From: Rhodospirillaceae bacterium
Lineage (GTDB): Bacteria; Pseudomonadota; Alphaproteobacteria; UBA6615
DNA length: 63,656 bases
Reading direction: 5' to 3'
NCBI GenBank assembly: GCA_002713365.1
Contig: PASR01000001.1
Location: 2,405 to 66,060 of the forward strand
This document shows positions 35,817 through 46,605 of the stretch, in pieces (positions within the stretch are counted from its first letter, which is position 1; each line of letters begins with the position of its first letter). The notes beneath the pieces were generated by a model. It saw only the letters and a program-made list of their open reading frames with translations, made no database searches and was not told the origin of the DNA. A program made the position numbers and the translations under genes.

Positions 35817-36962
35817 CTATTGTTTCCAGTTAGTTAAACGTTCACAGGCTGTTATCATATCTGATTCAGAACCAGAAAAAGAAAACCTTATATATCTCTT
35901 ACCATTGAACGGATCAAAGTCTACTCCGGGCGTAGTGGCAACTAAAGCTTCAGATAGCATCCTACGACAAAATTCTTCGCTGTCATCAGAAATACTTTCT
36001 ATATTAGCGTACAGATAGAAAGCTCCATCAGCAGGGGCTATGTCACTAAATCCAGCAGAAGGTAAATACTTTAACAATATTTCACGATTTTTTGTATATC
36101 TTTTTATATTAGCTAGAAGTTCTTCGGAACTATTGAAAGCTTCTACTCCAGCATGCTGAGAAAGTGTTGGGGGCGAAATAAATATATTTTGACAAAGGCA
36201 TTCTATCGACCTCATCAATTCATCCGGAACTATAATCCATCCTAATCGCCAACCTGTCATCGAAAAGTATTTGGAAAAACTATTAATAATAATAGCGTTT
36301 TCATCTAGATCAGCCACAGTCTCAGATTTAGTTCCATAAGTAATACCATGGTATATCTCATCGGAAATTAGTCTTACGCCCGCAATGCTGCACCAATTTA
36401 CTAACTGCTTCATTTCCTCTCTGGAAATCATAGTCCCTGTTGGATTTGATGGACTAGCTAGTATTAATCCATCAAGTTTACCACTATTTTTTAATAACTC
36501 TATAGTTGGTTGAAATTTATCTGCAGCGGTAGTTTCTATAATCACCGGTTCCACACCTAAAGCAGTTAATATATTCCTATAAGCAGGATAACCTGGGGCT
36601 ACTAAAGCAACTCTATCACCTGGTTCAAATGCAGAAAGAAATGCTAATAAAAACCCCCCTGATGATCCCGTAGTTACCACCACACGTGATGGATTCAATG
36701 AAACCCCATAGAAAGTTGAATAGTACTCAGCAATACGTTCTCGTAGAAAAGGCAGGCCAAGTGAATCGGTATAACCCAGAACCTCTTTATTTAAAGCCTC
36801 TTGCGCTGCCTCAATAACTCTTAATGGTGCAGGCGTACTTGGTTGTCCGACTTCTAGGTGTATTACATCTTCCCCTAGTTCTTCTAGTTTATTAGCAGAT
36901 CTCATTACATCCATAACTATGAACGGATTTATCATACCGCGATTTGATACTTTTAATGACAT
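35817..36962 (-). CDS. Class I/II aminotransferase
   Basis: The 381-residue PLP enzyme has HLEVGQPSTPAP near the N-terminus, the pocket Asn in ASPSNPTGTM, the ISDEIYHGI motif and the Schiff-base lysine in NSFSKYFSMTGWRLG near residue 229. The C-terminal Arg that binds the substrate carboxylate is in RYIRFSFSGS. It belongs to the aspartate/alanine aminotransferase-like branch; the amino donor is not predictable. It is convergent with rne and divergent from the M48 protease gene. Confidence 0.88.
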   Translation of the reverse strand: MSLKVSNRGMINPFIVMDVMRSANKLEELGEDVIHLEVGQPSTPAPLRVIEAAQEALNKEVLGYTDSLGLPFLRERIAEYYSTFYGVSLNPSRVVVTTGSSGGFLLAFLSAFEPGDRVALVAPGYPAYRNILTALGVEPVIIETTAADKFQPTIELLKNSGKLDGLILASPSNPTGTMISREEMKQLVNWCSIAGVRLISDEIYHGITYGTKSETVADLDENAIIINSFSKYFSMTGWRLGWIIVPDELMRSIECLCQNIFISPPTLSQHAGVEAFNSSEELLANIKRYTKNREILLKYLPSAGFSDIAPADGAFYLYANIESISDDSEEFCRRMLSEALVATTPGVDFDPFNGKRYIRFSFSGSESDMITACERLTNWKQ

Positions 36963-37126
36963 GTATTTATCTACAAATATTAAAGGGTTTAACCACTAGT
37001 GAAGCCTACATAAATATTAATTAACATATAACAAATAAAATATAAGTATAATCAAAAGCATATAATAGTCTAATTGACCAAGTAATATCACGGAATTAAG
37101 TTATTGACATATATGTGGAGTTAAAC

Positions 37127-38482
37127 ATGCATGGGCCCGTAAAAACATTATCATTAATTGTTATGATAATTTTTGTTTTTGCTAAAACACAACAATGCCA
37201 TAGCAATCAGTTTAATATTGTCCGTGATGCAGAAATTGAGAATATTATTGAAGGCTATGCAAGACCCATTTTCAATTCTGCTGGGCTAACTGCGGATAAT
37301 ATTCAAATCCGGATGCTTAATAACTTACAAGTAAATGCCTTTGTCCTTGGAGGACAACGTATATTTATTAATACAGGATTAATAATAAAAGCTTCAAATC
37401 CGAATGAAGTAATTGGGGTGCTAGCACATGAAACCGGACATATATCAGGTGGGCATCACGCGCGCATTCATCAGGATCTGGACAGAACCAACAATATAGA
37501 TGTTTTATCCATGTTTTTAGGTGCAGCACTTGGATATGCAACTCGCGATGTTTCCGCTGGTTTTGCTGTTAGCAAAGCGGGAAAAGGGTTAGCAATCGCA
37601 GAAAGGCTTAAATATAGCCGCATGCAAGAAGCATCAGCAGACAGTGCGGCACTTAAATATCTTGATATAACAGGTCAATCAGCAAAAGGTATGAAAACAT
37701 TTTTTGAAAAAATTAATAATAATCAACTATTGATGGTAGGGCAAAAAAACCCCTACTTATCAAGCCATCCAGTTACAACTGACCGCATAATCTTAGTTGA
37801 AAATCATCTTCATTTGTCTCGCTATACTGATGTGAAAAGTAAAAATTCTGAGATTACAGACTTTGAAATGATGCGAGCTAAAATTATAGGATTCACATTA
37901 CCCTACAAAAAAGTGCATAAAATTTATCCAGTAGAAACTGATAATTCACAGCCAGCTATTTACGCTCGTTCGATTTCTAACTATTTACGAGGGGATTTGA
38001 TAAAAGCTTTACCAATAATTGAAAAACTCATAAAAAGACAACCTAAAAACCCATTCCTTTACGAACTAAAAGGTCAGATGCTGTTCGAAAACGGTAAAAT
38101 AAAAGAGTCTCTATTGCCTTATAAAACATCCGTGAAACTGGCACCAAACGAACCATTACTTCGTATAAACTTAGCAAAAGCACAAATTGAGTTGAATACA
38201 GATATACTTATGCAAAAGGCTAAATCACATCTTAATTTAGCAGCAACTCAAGAACCGGCAATATTAGAAATATGGAGACTTCTTAGTATAGTTTATGGAC
38301 GACTAGGTATGATGGGAGAAATGGTGCTTTCTCAAGCTGAATTTCAATTATTATCTGGCAACTACCAAAGTGCCAAAGTTTTATCAGACCGTGCTACTAA
38401 AAAACTAAATGTTGGTTCTCCTCAATGGCTAAGATCGCAAGACATAAAAGCCGAATCGCTAAAGTTTCTTACGTTAAAATAA
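37127..38482 (+). CDS. M48 zinc metalloprotease with TPR-like tail (BepA-like)
   Basis: The protein has a signal peptide (residues 1-25), an M48 peptidase domain with HETGH (His101, Glu102, His105) and the third zinc ligand Glu168 in QEASADSAAL, and a helical C-terminal half resembling TPR repeats (EKLIKRQPKNPFLYELKGQM). This is the BepA/YfgC architecture, a periplasmic protease/chaperone that monitors outer-membrane protein assembly. The longer form starts at GTG 37115, but ATG 37127 has GGAG 7 bases upstream and I prefer it. It is divergent from the aminotransferase gene. Confidence 0.9.
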   Translation: MHGPVKTLSLIVMIIFVFAKTQQCHSNQFNIVRDAEIENIIEGYARPIFNSAGLTADNIQIRMLNNLQVNAFVLGGQRIFINTGLIIKASNPNEVIGVLAHETGHISGGHHARIHQDLDRTNNIDVLSMFLGAALGYATRDVSAGFAVSKAGKGLAIAERLKYSRMQEASADSAALKYLDITGQSAKGMKTFFEKINNNQLLMVGQKNPYLSSHPVTTDRIILVENHLHLSRYTDVKSKNSEITDFEMMRAKIIGFTLPYKKVHKIYPVETDNSQPAIYARSISNYLRGDLIKALPIIEKLIKRQPKNPFLYELKGQMLFENGKIKESLLPYKTSVKLAPNEPLLRINLAKAQIELNTDILMQKAKSHLNLAATQEPAILEIWRLLSIVYGRLGMMGEMVLSQAEFQLLSGNYQSAKVLSDRATKKLNVGSPQWLRSQDIKAESLKFLTLK

Positions 38483-38511
38483 TACTAAAGAACATATTTA
38501 AGGACTAACTA

Positions 38512-39159
38512 TTATGAAGCGTCTGGTTGGTTTTCTGGCAGTGCCTGCTCAAAATATGATAAATTCATACAAACGTCATTTATTCTCATTACTGTTTTGT
38601 AACTGGTCAAGTCACAACTAAAACGCTTGGCATTATATACTTGTGGAACCAAACAGCAATCGGCCATTGTCAAATTATCTCCAAAACAGAACTCCCCTGT
38701 CAACGAACTAGAGTTAAGCGTAGATTCTAAGCTTTTCATGCCCTCAGCTATCCAATGTTTGTACCAGATATCATTTCTAGTATCATTATCAACATCAAAT
38801 TCCTTTCCAATATGTCTTAAAACCCGTAAATTATTTAAAGGATGTATATCGCAGGCGATTATTTCTGATAAAGCCCTCACCCAAGCACGATCTTTTACCG
38901 TATCAGGAATTAGTCTAGGTCTATCCGGACGTGTTTCATCGAGATATTCAATAATTGCCATTGATTGGGTAACTACTGTTCCGTCATCATCAACTAAAGT
39001 GGGAACCAGCCCTTGTGGATTTAATAATAAATAATCTTTTGACCTTTGCTCTAAATCAATCAAACTAATAAACTCTCGAACTGGCATTAAGCCTTTAATA
39101 TTCAGAGCTATACGAACTCGAAAAGCTGCCGATGATCGATAATAATCATATAGTTTCAT
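38512..39159 (-). CDS. maiA: Maleylacetoacetate isomerase (zeta-class GST)
   Basis: The 215-residue GST-fold protein has the zeta-class signature YYRSSAAFRVRIALN at residues 6-20, with the serine that activates glutathione. PQGLVPTLVDDDG and TQSMAIIEYLDETRP complete the GSH site. It isomerises maleylacetoacetate to fumarylacetoacetate in tyrosine/homogentisate breakdown, or maleylpyruvate in gentisate breakdown. No other gene of those pathways is in the window, so the pathway is unresolved. It is convergent with the M48 protease gene. Confidence 0.9.
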   Translation of the reverse strand: MKLYDYYRSSAAFRVRIALNIKGLMPVREFISLIDLEQRSKDYLLLNPQGLVPTLVDDDGTVVTQSMAIIEYLDETRPDRPRLIPDTVKDRAWVRALSEIIACDIHPLNNLRVLRHIGKEFDVDNDTRNDIWYKHWIAEGMKSLESTLNSSSLTGEFCFGDNLTMADCCLVPQVYNAKRFSCDLTSYKTVMRINDVCMNLSYFEQALPENQPDAS

Positions 39160-39210
39160 AGGTTATTTACTCCTTTAATACCTTTGTAAGCAGTCTTCTT
39201 TAATAAAATA

Positions 39211-41133
39211 CTAATAATTATATATTTTAAGATCTTCTAGAATGTTATCAGGTTCAAAATTAAAAATTCGTCCGTAAAATGTAAGCTCGGCTATCAGTGC
39301 TTTTTCTATATTTATATCCTTACGAAACCCATGCCCTTCACCTTCAAAAGACAAATATGAGACTGGTACGCCATTTGACTTAAGAGCATCAACCATAGTC
39401 TCTGCTTGGTTAGGAGGAACAACTTTATCTTCAGTTCCTTGTAAAAATATAACTGGACACTTTAACTGATTGGCATGGTTTATTGGAGACCGTTCAAAAT
39501 ATCGGTTTTTGTTTTTCGATAATTTCCCAATAATTGTTTCTAAATAATAGCTTTCAAATTTATGGGTGTCTTGAGATAGGGAAATTAAATCTCCTATACC
39601 ATAATGGCTAGCACCTGCAGAAAATATATTACGAAATGTTAAGGCAGCTAAAGCCGTATACCCTCCTGCACTTCCACCACGAATAATTAATCTTTTTCGA
39701 TCAACCTCCTTTTTCTCAACTAGATTTAATGCTCCATTAACCATATCATCTACGTCACTAACCCCCCATTTTCCTTCAAGTAATTTACGGTATTTACGAC
39801 CAAATCCACTACTACCCCGATAATTAACATCAAGCACCGCAAATCCTCGACTAGTCCAAAACTGGATAGGAAGATTTAATGAATTTGATGAAAACCCTGT
39901 TGGACCCCCATGACCCCGAACAATTAAAGGAGGTAATTCATTATTAGATGAGACATATTTTAGATTTTTAGGCCTATAATAAAAACCAAAAGCAACCATC
40001 GCCTCACTAGTGCAAAACTCTAATTGTTCTGCTTCTGAAATATAACCCGGATCAATAACAACTGTGCTAGAAAGTCTTATAACCTCATATTTCCCTGAAT
40101 TAATATCTAAACTAACAAGTTGTGAAACCGCAATAGAAGACGAACCTAAAAACATTACCTTATTTTTTTCGACGCAAATATTAGTAAATTCTGTAAATGG
40201 CAAATCAAATAATTCAAAATTAGAATTACGTATAATACCTAGCTGACATAAGCCTCCTTGATTGCGGGTTGCAATTATATAATTATCTTCAGTGATACCA
40301 TAGGTTGACATGCCAAATGCCCATTGTGGCAAACCGTATTCTGCATCATCTAAATAAATAGGAAATGTTTTTTGATCAGTGTACATATATAAATTCCACC
40401 AATTACTGCGATCTGAAATATATATAAGTTTTCTGGCATCAAACCACTCTGGCTGAAAAATAGATTCTTCTGAACTACCAGCAACTATTTTTTTCTTTTT
40501 TAAAAAACCTCCATTTGAAAATTCAGATATCCATAAGGTATTATTATCCCAAGGCATATTTGGATGATCCCACGTAAGCCATGCTAAATTATTACAGTTA
40601 TTGTCTATACGAGGACTAGAAACAAAATCATGTTCATCATCTAAAATATCTATAAATCCACTCTCAAGGTTTATAGCAATTAACTTGTTGAGTGGTTCAC
40701 TATCGTTATTGTGTTCTTCCTGTACGCAAATAATACGGTTACGAATGGAGTCAAACTGCATATCAGCAAAACGGGAATTAATACTTTTAGTTATAGCATA
40801 AGGATGTTTATCTGGTTTTTGACAAAAAATTTGCTGTGAATCATAGTCCACAAAATAAATCACTCCGTTAGTTATAAGGACTGCACCTCCTCCATATTCA
40901 TGTACTCGACTTCTAACATTAAAGCCTACCGGAGTCATAATTTCGGTCTTGCCTTCTGATCGACGCATAACAACCAGTCTTCCAGATTCAGTCGGACGAC
41001 TTTCTAGCCAATAAAAGCTGTTATTTTCAATTTTTAGGGGATTAAGGGATACGGTTTTACCAGCAATTAAATTCGCTGTAATAGGTGATTCCCATGTACC
41101 GTATGGTTGACTTATATGTTTTTGTTTTATCAT
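39211..41133 (-). CDS. S9 family prolyl-oligopeptidase-like peptidase
   Basis: The 640-residue protein has an N-terminal beta-propeller-like region (about 1-370) with recurring strands, and a C-terminal alpha/beta hydrolase domain. The nucleophile is in RGGSAGGYTAL near residue 488, with catalytic Asp in QGTEDKVVPP and His in GEGHGFR. It resembles the dipeptidyl-peptidase/acylaminoacyl-peptidase branch of family S9, which acts on short peptides. No signal peptide is visible, so it is probably cytoplasmic. It follows lipB in divergent orientation. Confidence 0.9.
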   Translation of the reverse strand: MIKQKHISQPYGTWESPITANLIAGKTVSLNPLKIENNSFYWLESRPTESGRLVVMRRSEGKTEIMTPVGFNVRSRVHEYGGGAVLITNGVIYFVDYDSQQIFCQKPDKHPYAITKSINSRFADMQFDSIRNRIICVQEEHNNDSEPLNKLIAINLESGFIDILDDEHDFVSSPRIDNNCNNLAWLTWDHPNMPWDNNTLWISEFSNGGFLKKKKIVAGSSEESIFQPEWFDARKLIYISDRSNWWNLYMYTDQKTFPIYLDDAEYGLPQWAFGMSTYGITEDNYIIATRNQGGLCQLGIIRNSNFELFDLPFTEFTNICVEKNKVMFLGSSSIAVSQLVSLDINSGKYEVIRLSSTVVIDPGYISEAEQLEFCTSEAMVAFGFYYRPKNLKYVSSNNELPPLIVRGHGGPTGFSSNSLNLPIQFWTSRGFAVLDVNYRGSSGFGRKYRKLLEGKWGVSDVDDMVNGALNLVEKKEVDRKRLIIRGGSAGGYTALAALTFRNIFSAGASHYGIGDLISLSQDTHKFESYYLETIIGKLSKNKNRYFERSPINHANQLKCPVIFLQGTEDKVVPPNQAETMVDALKSNGVPVSYLSFEGEGHGFRKDINIEKALIAELTFYGRIFNFEPDNILEDLKIYNY

Positions 41134-41351
41134 TTTATAAGTACTTATATTTAATTCTTAGATAATTATTACTTAAAAAGTAGATTTACTTTATTTAACT
41201 ACACATAATAAATACTAACTAACTTACTAATTGCCCTTTAGAAAATAATTTATTAATAGTTCTAACGAAGTAAGTCATAGATTTGATATTTAGTAATCTA
41301 ATTTTTCGTTTAAATAAGTATAACCAGTTCAGTTTAGGAAGAGTCTAGTAA

Positions 41352-42029
41352 ATGGTTATAGCACCATCATTACCTGTAATAGTTAATAGCAGAGAAGAAC
41401 CTGAATGGAAAAGTGAACAAAACCTATCATCATATGTTTATTCAGTTAAAGAAATGGAAAAACGAGTTTCAGCAATAAGAATGGAAAGAGCTCCTGAGCT
41501 GATATGGCTATTAGAACACCCTGCTGTATATACAGCAGGAACTAGCGCTAAAGATGTAGATTTAATAAACACCAGTCACTTGCCCGTATACCACACAGGT
41601 CGTGGAGGGCAGTATACCTATCATGGCCCAGGTCAATTAGTGGTCTATGTCATGCTTGATTTAAATAAATATGGTCGAGATTTACGTTCTTATGTATCTA
41701 ATTTAGAGCTTTGGATAATATCCGCTCTTTCGGAATTTGGGGTTGTGGGAGAACAGATTAAAGACAAAGTAGGAATCTGGGTCAATCGTGAAAACGGTCG
41801 AAAAGACAAAATCGCTGCGATAGGCGTTCGTGTTAGACGCTGGGTGACCTATCACGGTTTTTCTATAAATATTTCTCCTGATTTAAGTCACTACGATGGC
41901 ATTATACCATGCGGAATTTCAGACCCATCCCTGGGTATAACTAGTCTTGAGGACCTAGGTTTAAACGTTTCAAAAAAAGATATGGAGGACATCCTTCATA
42001 AAACATTTAAAGCATCCTTTGTTATATAA
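41352..42029 (+). CDS. lipB: Lipoate-protein ligase B (octanoyltransferase)
   Basis: This 225-residue enzyme moves the octanoyl group from acyl carrier protein to lipoyl domains. Conserved motifs are HTGRGGQYTYHGPGQLVVY near 76-94, KIAAIGVRVRRWVTYHG with the catalytic Lys, and the acyl-accepting Cys in IIPCGI near 184. GGAAGAG precedes the ATG. It is not paired with lipA here. The gene is flanked by convergent pccA and divergent S9 peptidase genes. Confidence 0.95.
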   Translation: MVIAPSLPVIVNSREEPEWKSEQNLSSYVYSVKEMEKRVSAIRMERAPELIWLLEHPAVYTAGTSAKDVDLINTSHLPVYHTGRGGQYTYHGPGQLVVYVMLDLNKYGRDLRSYVSNLELWIISALSEFGVVGEQIKDKVGIWVNRENGRKDKIAAIGVRVRRWVTYHGFSINISPDLSHYDGIIPCGISDPSLGITSLEDLGLNVSKKDMEDILHKTFKASFVI

Positions 42030-42082
42030 ATTTAAATTCTGAAACATCCAAATAAATCCGTCTATAAAAATGATCAAATTTA

Positions 42083-44071
42083 CTATTCGAACTCAAGAAT
42101 TATCTCGTCTACAGCTAAGCTATCTCCAGATTTTGCTGATATGTTTTTAACTCTAGCATTTGTTTGTGCGTACAAAATATTTTCCATCTTCATAGCCTCA
42201 ACAACAGCTAGCTCCTCACCAACACTAACTTCATCACCAACTTTAACTGCTACTGAAACAAGTAATCCAGGCATGGGCGAGAGTAAGTATTTACTTTGAT
42301 CAGGTAAAACTTTTTCTGGCATAAATTTATATAAGTTTGCCTCAAGCAAAGATAATATTCTTATATCTAATCTAATACCTGAATGAGTTAATGTATAACC
42401 GCACAATTCCGTATCTACCTGAAAAACAAATGACTCTTCATTTAGATTTAAAACTAGAAGTGGTTGGCCTATTTCCCATTCAGCAGAAAAGCAATACTCC
42501 TCTTTATTAAACCTTATAGAGACTGTTTTAAGGTAATTTGTAATATCCAATTCATTAATATCTTTATCTAAAAGGACTACAATTCTATCAGTATCCTCAG
42601 TTTGAATTAGATATTTATTGTTGATAAATTGTTTATCTCTTTCTTTAAGTTTACGGTTAATCCAAGCGACAGCTGCAAGAAACTTAATTTTATCTTCTGC
42701 CATAGGATTATTAGGTAAATAGCCATTAGGATATTCATCAGTAATAAAGTCAGTATTTATTCGGCCCTCAATAAAGCGTGGGTTTGATAATATTGAAGAT
42801 AAAAATGTTGTATTTTGACCAACGCCTCTGATGTAATATGAATCCAAAGCATTTTGCATTAAATGGATAGCTTTAGTTCGGGTGTCGCTGTGTGTAATAA
42901 GCTTAGCTATCATTGGGTCATAATATATTGATATATCTGAGCCCTCCCCGACCCCAGCATCAACACGCACTTCATTTAATTTAGTTTTTGGAGGTCTATA
43001 GATAGAAAGCCTTCCTGTAACAGGTAAGAAGTTTCTTTCAGGATCTTCCGCGTATACACGGGACTCAATAGCCCAACCATCAGTTTTTACGTCCTTCTGG
43101 CATAAAGGTAACGGTTTACCAGAAGATATTTCAATCATAAGTTGTACTAAATCCAACCCTGTGACCATTTCTGTTACTGCATGCTCAACCTGTAAACGGG
43201 TATTCATTTCAAGAAAGTAAAAATTATTGTTACTGTCTAAGATAAATTCGACAGTTCCCGCAGAATGATAACCCACTGCCCGAGCTAAATCACATGCTTG
43301 CGCTCCCATTTTTTCTCTTGTTTCTGGATCTAGAGCTAGAGAAGGAGCCTCTTCAATTACCTTTTGATGACGTCTTTGAATTGAGCATTCCCGTTCGCCT
43401 AGATGTATAACATTACCATGTTTATCGGCTAGTATTTGTATTTCTATATGTCTCGGGCCCTCAATATATTTTTCTATAAATATTCTATCATCTCCAAAAC
43501 TAGATTTTGCTTCACTTTGAGCTAATCTAAAACCATCAATGATTTGACTCTCTTCATAAGCGATACGCATTCCCTTCCCACCGCCTCCAGAAGAAGCCTT
43601 AATCATAACAGGATAACCAATAGAGGCTGCAATCTCTGTAGCTATTGTATGATTTTCAATAACACCAACATGTCCTGGTACAGTATTTACCCCGGCCTTA
43701 TTTGCTAATTTTTTAGATGCAATTTTATCACCCATTACCGAGATAGCTTCAGGTGGCGGTCCAATAAAAGTAATGCCATTATCGTTAAGCAAAGTCGGGA
43801 ATGAAGCATTCTCAGATAAAAAACCATAGCCGGGGTGTACTGCTTCTGCCCCTGTTTCTTTTGCAGCCTTTAGAATTTTTTTAGTATCTAGATAACTTTC
43901 AATCGCCGGCGATGAACCTATATGTACTGCTTCATCAGCTTCTTCTACAGAGAGAGAATTTTGGTCAGCATCCGAATAGACCACAACTGTTGCGATTCCC
44001 ATCCGTTTAGCAGTTTTTATTACCCGACAGGCAATTTCACCCCGGTTAGCGATTAGTATTTTTTTAAACAT
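42083..44071 (-). CDS. pccA: Propionyl-CoA (acyl-CoA) carboxylase biotin-carrying alpha subunit
   Basis: The 662-residue protein has a biotin carboxylase part (KILIANRGEIACRV, HPGYGFLSENA, KASSGGGGKGMR, ECSIQRRHQKVIEE, EMNTRLQVEH) and a C-terminal biotinyl domain with the AMKM motif at residues 626-629 (Lys628). The intermediate BT domain is short, as in PccA. With PccB it carboxylates propionyl-CoA to methylmalonyl-CoA in propionate or odd-chain use. Substrate preference cannot be fixed by eye, but pairing with a PccB-like gene supports propionyl-CoA. It lies 212 bases after pccB on the same strand. Confidence 0.92.
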   Translation of the reverse strand: MFKKILIANRGEIACRVIKTAKRMGIATVVVYSDADQNSLSVEEADEAVHIGSSPAIESYLDTKKILKAAKETGAEAVHPGYGFLSENASFPTLLNDNGITFIGPPPEAISVMGDKIASKKLANKAGVNTVPGHVGVIENHTIATEIAASIGYPVMIKASSGGGGKGMRIAYEESQIIDGFRLAQSEAKSSFGDDRIFIEKYIEGPRHIEIQILADKHGNVIHLGERECSIQRRHQKVIEEAPSLALDPETREKMGAQACDLARAVGYHSAGTVEFILDSNNNFYFLEMNTRLQVEHAVTEMVTGLDLVQLMIEISSGKPLPLCQKDVKTDGWAIESRVYAEDPERNFLPVTGRLSIYRPPKTKLNEVRVDAGVGEGSDISIYYDPMIAKLITHSDTRTKAIHLMQNALDSYYIRGVGQNTTFLSSILSNPRFIEGRINTDFITDEYPNGYLPNNPMAEDKIKFLAAVAWINRKLKERDKQFINNKYLIQTEDTDRIVVLLDKDINELDITNYLKTVSIRFNKEEYCFSAEWEIGQPLLVLNLNEESFVFQVDTELCGYTLTHSGIRLDIRILSLLEANLYKFMPEKVLPDQSKYLLSPMPGLLVSVAVKVGDEVSVGEELAVVEAMKMENILYAQTNARVKNISAKSGDSLAVDEIILEFE

Positions 44072-44283
44072 ATATCAATAAACTAATAAATAATCCAAAA
44101 ACTTACAAAAACATTAACGTTAAAACATTTATTCATAAAAATAATAAAGTTAAACTGAATTAAAGGTAATATATACTGTCCTGCTAAATACTATTAATAG
44201 AACGATCGAACGACATTATGTAATTATATTGATAATATAAGCAAAAAAGTACAAATTAAATATATTATAGTTCAATAAAGCAC
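44072..44283. other. pccB-pccA intergenic spacer
   Basis: 212 AT-rich bases between the two carboxylase subunit genes. Apart from a small AT hairpin (TTATATT/AATATAA near 44224-44240) I see no gene, terminator or strong promoter. Confidence 0.4.
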
Positions 44284-45816
44284 CTACAGAGGAATATTGT
44301 CATGCTTCTTCCATGGGTTTTCTAGCTTTTTATTCTTAAGTAGACGAAGTGATCGACAAAGCCTTCTACGCGTATTTCGAGGGAATATAACGTCATCAAT
44401 AAACCCTTTCTGGGCTGCCACAAAAGGATTAGCAAACTTATCCCGATATTCTTCAGTTCTTGATTCTATTTTTGCAGGGTCATCTCTATCTTCCCGGTAA
44501 ATGATTTCTACTGCACCCTTAGGCCCCATAACTGCTATCTCAGCAGTGGGCCAAGCATAGTTTAAATCTCCACGAATATGTTTAGATGACATAACATCAT
44601 AGGCCCCACCATATGCTTTTCGGGTTATAACCGTTATTTTTGGCACGGTTGCCTCAGCATAAGCAAATAATAGTTTTGCACCATGTTTAATGATGCCCCC
44701 ATATTCTTGTGCAGTCCCAGGTAAAAAACCTGGTACATCCACAAAAGTTATTATAGGTATGTTAAAACAATCACAGAAACGAACAAACCTAGCTGCTTTT
44801 TTTGATGAATCAATATCCAAACAACCTGCTAAAACTAATGGCTGGTTAGCGACTACACCTACTGTTTGCCCCTCTAAACGAGCCAATCCAATAACTATAT
44901 TTGCAGCATAATCTGCCTGTATTTCAAAGAAATCTGAGTCATCTACGATTTTGTTTATTAGTTCTTTAATATCATAGGGTTTAGCTGAATCTAAAGGCAC
45001 TAATGAATCAAGTGAGGGCTCAGCTCTATCAAAGGGGTCGTTTGTAGGCCAAGTAGGTGGGCTTTCTCTATTATTGGATGGTAAAAAGTCAAAAAGTCGA
45101 CGCAATTGTTTCAAAGTATCAATATCGTTTTCAAAAGAACCATCAGCAACTCCAGATCTAGTATTATGGGTTGCAGCACCCCCGAGTTCCTCGTGAGTTA
45201 CTTCTTCATGAGTAACTGTTTTTACAACATCTGGTCCAGTAACAAACATATATGAAGTGTCACGCACCATAAAAATAAAATCAGTCATGGCAGGAGAATA
45301 TACTGCCCCTCCAGCACACGGCCCCATGATAGCTGATATTTGTGGAATCACACCAGACGCATTTACATTACGTTGAAAAACTTCTGCGTAACCAGCAAGT
45401 GATCCGACGCCTTCTTGAATTCTGGCACCACCTGAATCATTGAGCCCTATTACTGGCGCCCCTACGATCATTGCTTTGTCCATAATTTTGCATATTTTAC
45501 CAGCATGTGACTCTGAGAGTGAACCACCAAAGACTGTAAAATCTTGTGAAAAAATAAATACAGTACGGCCGTTAATTGTTCCCCAACCTGTAACCACACC
45601 ATCAGCAGGTATAGGTTTAATATCTCTAGTCAACTCATTAGGTTCTTGCTCAACAAACATATCCCATTCTTCAAAAGATCCATTATCAACTAATAACTCA
45701 ATACGTTCACGAGCTGTTAATTTACCTTTTGAATGCTGGGCTTCAATACGTTTTTCACCACCACCAAGGCGCGCCCTAGCTCGCCTGGCCTCTAGTTCAT
45801 CAAGAATGTTTTGCAT
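44284..45816 (-). CDS. pccB: Propionyl-CoA carboxylase beta subunit
   Basis: The 510-residue carboxyltransferase has the N-terminal arginine-rich helix ([13 protein letters not shown]), the acyl-CoA binding motif [19 protein letters not shown] and the carboxybiotin-binding [24 protein letters not shown]. Family length and motif order match PccB. It transfers CO2 from carboxybiotin to propionyl-CoA. The 212-base gap before pccA is wide for co-subunits, so pccA may also have its own promoter. Confidence 0.94.
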   Translation of the reverse strand: MQNILDELEARRARARLGGGEKRIEAQHSKGKLTARERIELLVDNGSFEEWDMFVEQEPNELTRDIKPIPADGVVTGWGTINGRTVFIFSQDFTVFGGSLSESHAGKICKIMDKAMIVGAPVIGLNDSGGARIQEGVGSLAGYAEVFQRNVNASGVIPQISAIMGPCAGGAVYSPAMTDFIFMVRDTSYMFVTGPDVVKTVTHEEVTHEELGGAATHNTRSGVADGSFENDIDTLKQLRRLFDFLPSNNRESPPTWPTNDPFDRAEPSLDSLVPLDSAKPYDIKELINKIVDDSDFFEIQADYAANIVIGLARLEGQTVGVVANQPLVLAGCLDIDSSKKAARFVRFCDCFNIPIITFVDVPGFLPGTAQEYGGIIKHGAKLLFAYAEATVPKITVITRKAYGGAYDVMSSKHIRGDLNYAWPTAEIAVMGPKGAVEIIYREDRDDPAKIESRTEEYRDKFANPFVAAQKGFIDDVIFPRNTRRRLCRSLRLLKNKKLENPWKKHDNIPL

Positions 45817-45886
45817 AATAATTTGTCCAAATATGGAATTTTACTAAATAAGAAATAACAGTAAGTAATAGATTCATGCTAGTAAT

Positions 45887-46591
45887 TTAAGTTTTTTGAT
45901 ATAACTCTATAAATATATAAGCTGCTTCTAAATCCTTATATACATTCTGCTGACGCCTTTCTGTCTCTTCATCATAACCCCATTTTTCATTTTGCCATAT
46001 CTCATCAAGAAAACTTGCCTCAAAAGCTGACTTTACATTTATTTTTCCCCTACATAGAGCTAGCGCAATAACTAATGACCCACTAGCCATAGTGGCCGAG
46101 CCCAAACTTGCTAATTCAAATGCACTATATTTAATTAATAAGTTATGAAGTCCCTCAAGAGTTTCTAAAGGTTGCAACACAGGCGATATGCTGACCGTCA
46201 CAGATAAAGGTAAAGAATACTCTTCTGCAAGCCAGTCAATCAATGGTTGCCAGAGCATTGATTGCTTTGAAACCAAAGAATTAGGGCCGGAGGATCTATA
46301 ACAAACTAGATCTGTGTTCCCGTACGCAGCTATTTCATTAACATAAACATTAATATCCGGTTGCACTAAGTCTATAGCCCTAACTGCTAATTGGGTTAAA
46401 GGCATATCATTCAAAACAATCTTATCAGTCTGATCAAGCCATTCTTTTAATATAGCTTCTGCCATATATATATTTGGGACCTCTACCAATCTGCCTTTAG
46501 GGGTTTTTAGACGATTTCTATCTAATAAAATATAATACCTGGGTTCCAATTCAGATTTCAGTATGGTTGCATTTTTATAAAACTTTTTCAT
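45887..46591 (-). CDS. ATP12-family F1-ATPase assembly chaperone
   Basis: The 234-residue protein matches the ATP12 family: an N-terminal FYKNATI...YYILLDRNRLKTPKG, a central LVCYRSSGPNSLVSKQ...WQPLIDW, and a C-terminal SATMASGSLVIALAL followed by an acidic/aromatic DEIWQNEKWGYDEETE. In mitochondria Atp12p chaperones the alpha subunit of F1-ATPase, and alphaproteobacteria are the bacterial group that keeps the family. It follows rluC by 14 bases in the same direction. The HAD hydrolase gene often found between them is missing. Confidence 0.93.
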   Translation of the reverse strand: MKKFYKNATILKSELEPRYYILLDRNRLKTPKGRLVEVPNIYMAEAILKEWLDQTDKIVLNDMPLTQLAVRAIDLVQPDINVYVNEIAAYGNTDLVCYRSSGPNSLVSKQSMLWQPLIDWLAEEYSLPLSVTVSISPVLQPLETLEGLHNLLIKYSAFELASLGSATMASGSLVIALALCRGKINVKSAFEASFLDEIWQNEKWGYDEETERRQQNVYKDLEAAYIFIELYQKT

Positions 46592-46605
46592 AATTATTTT
46601 TTAAA

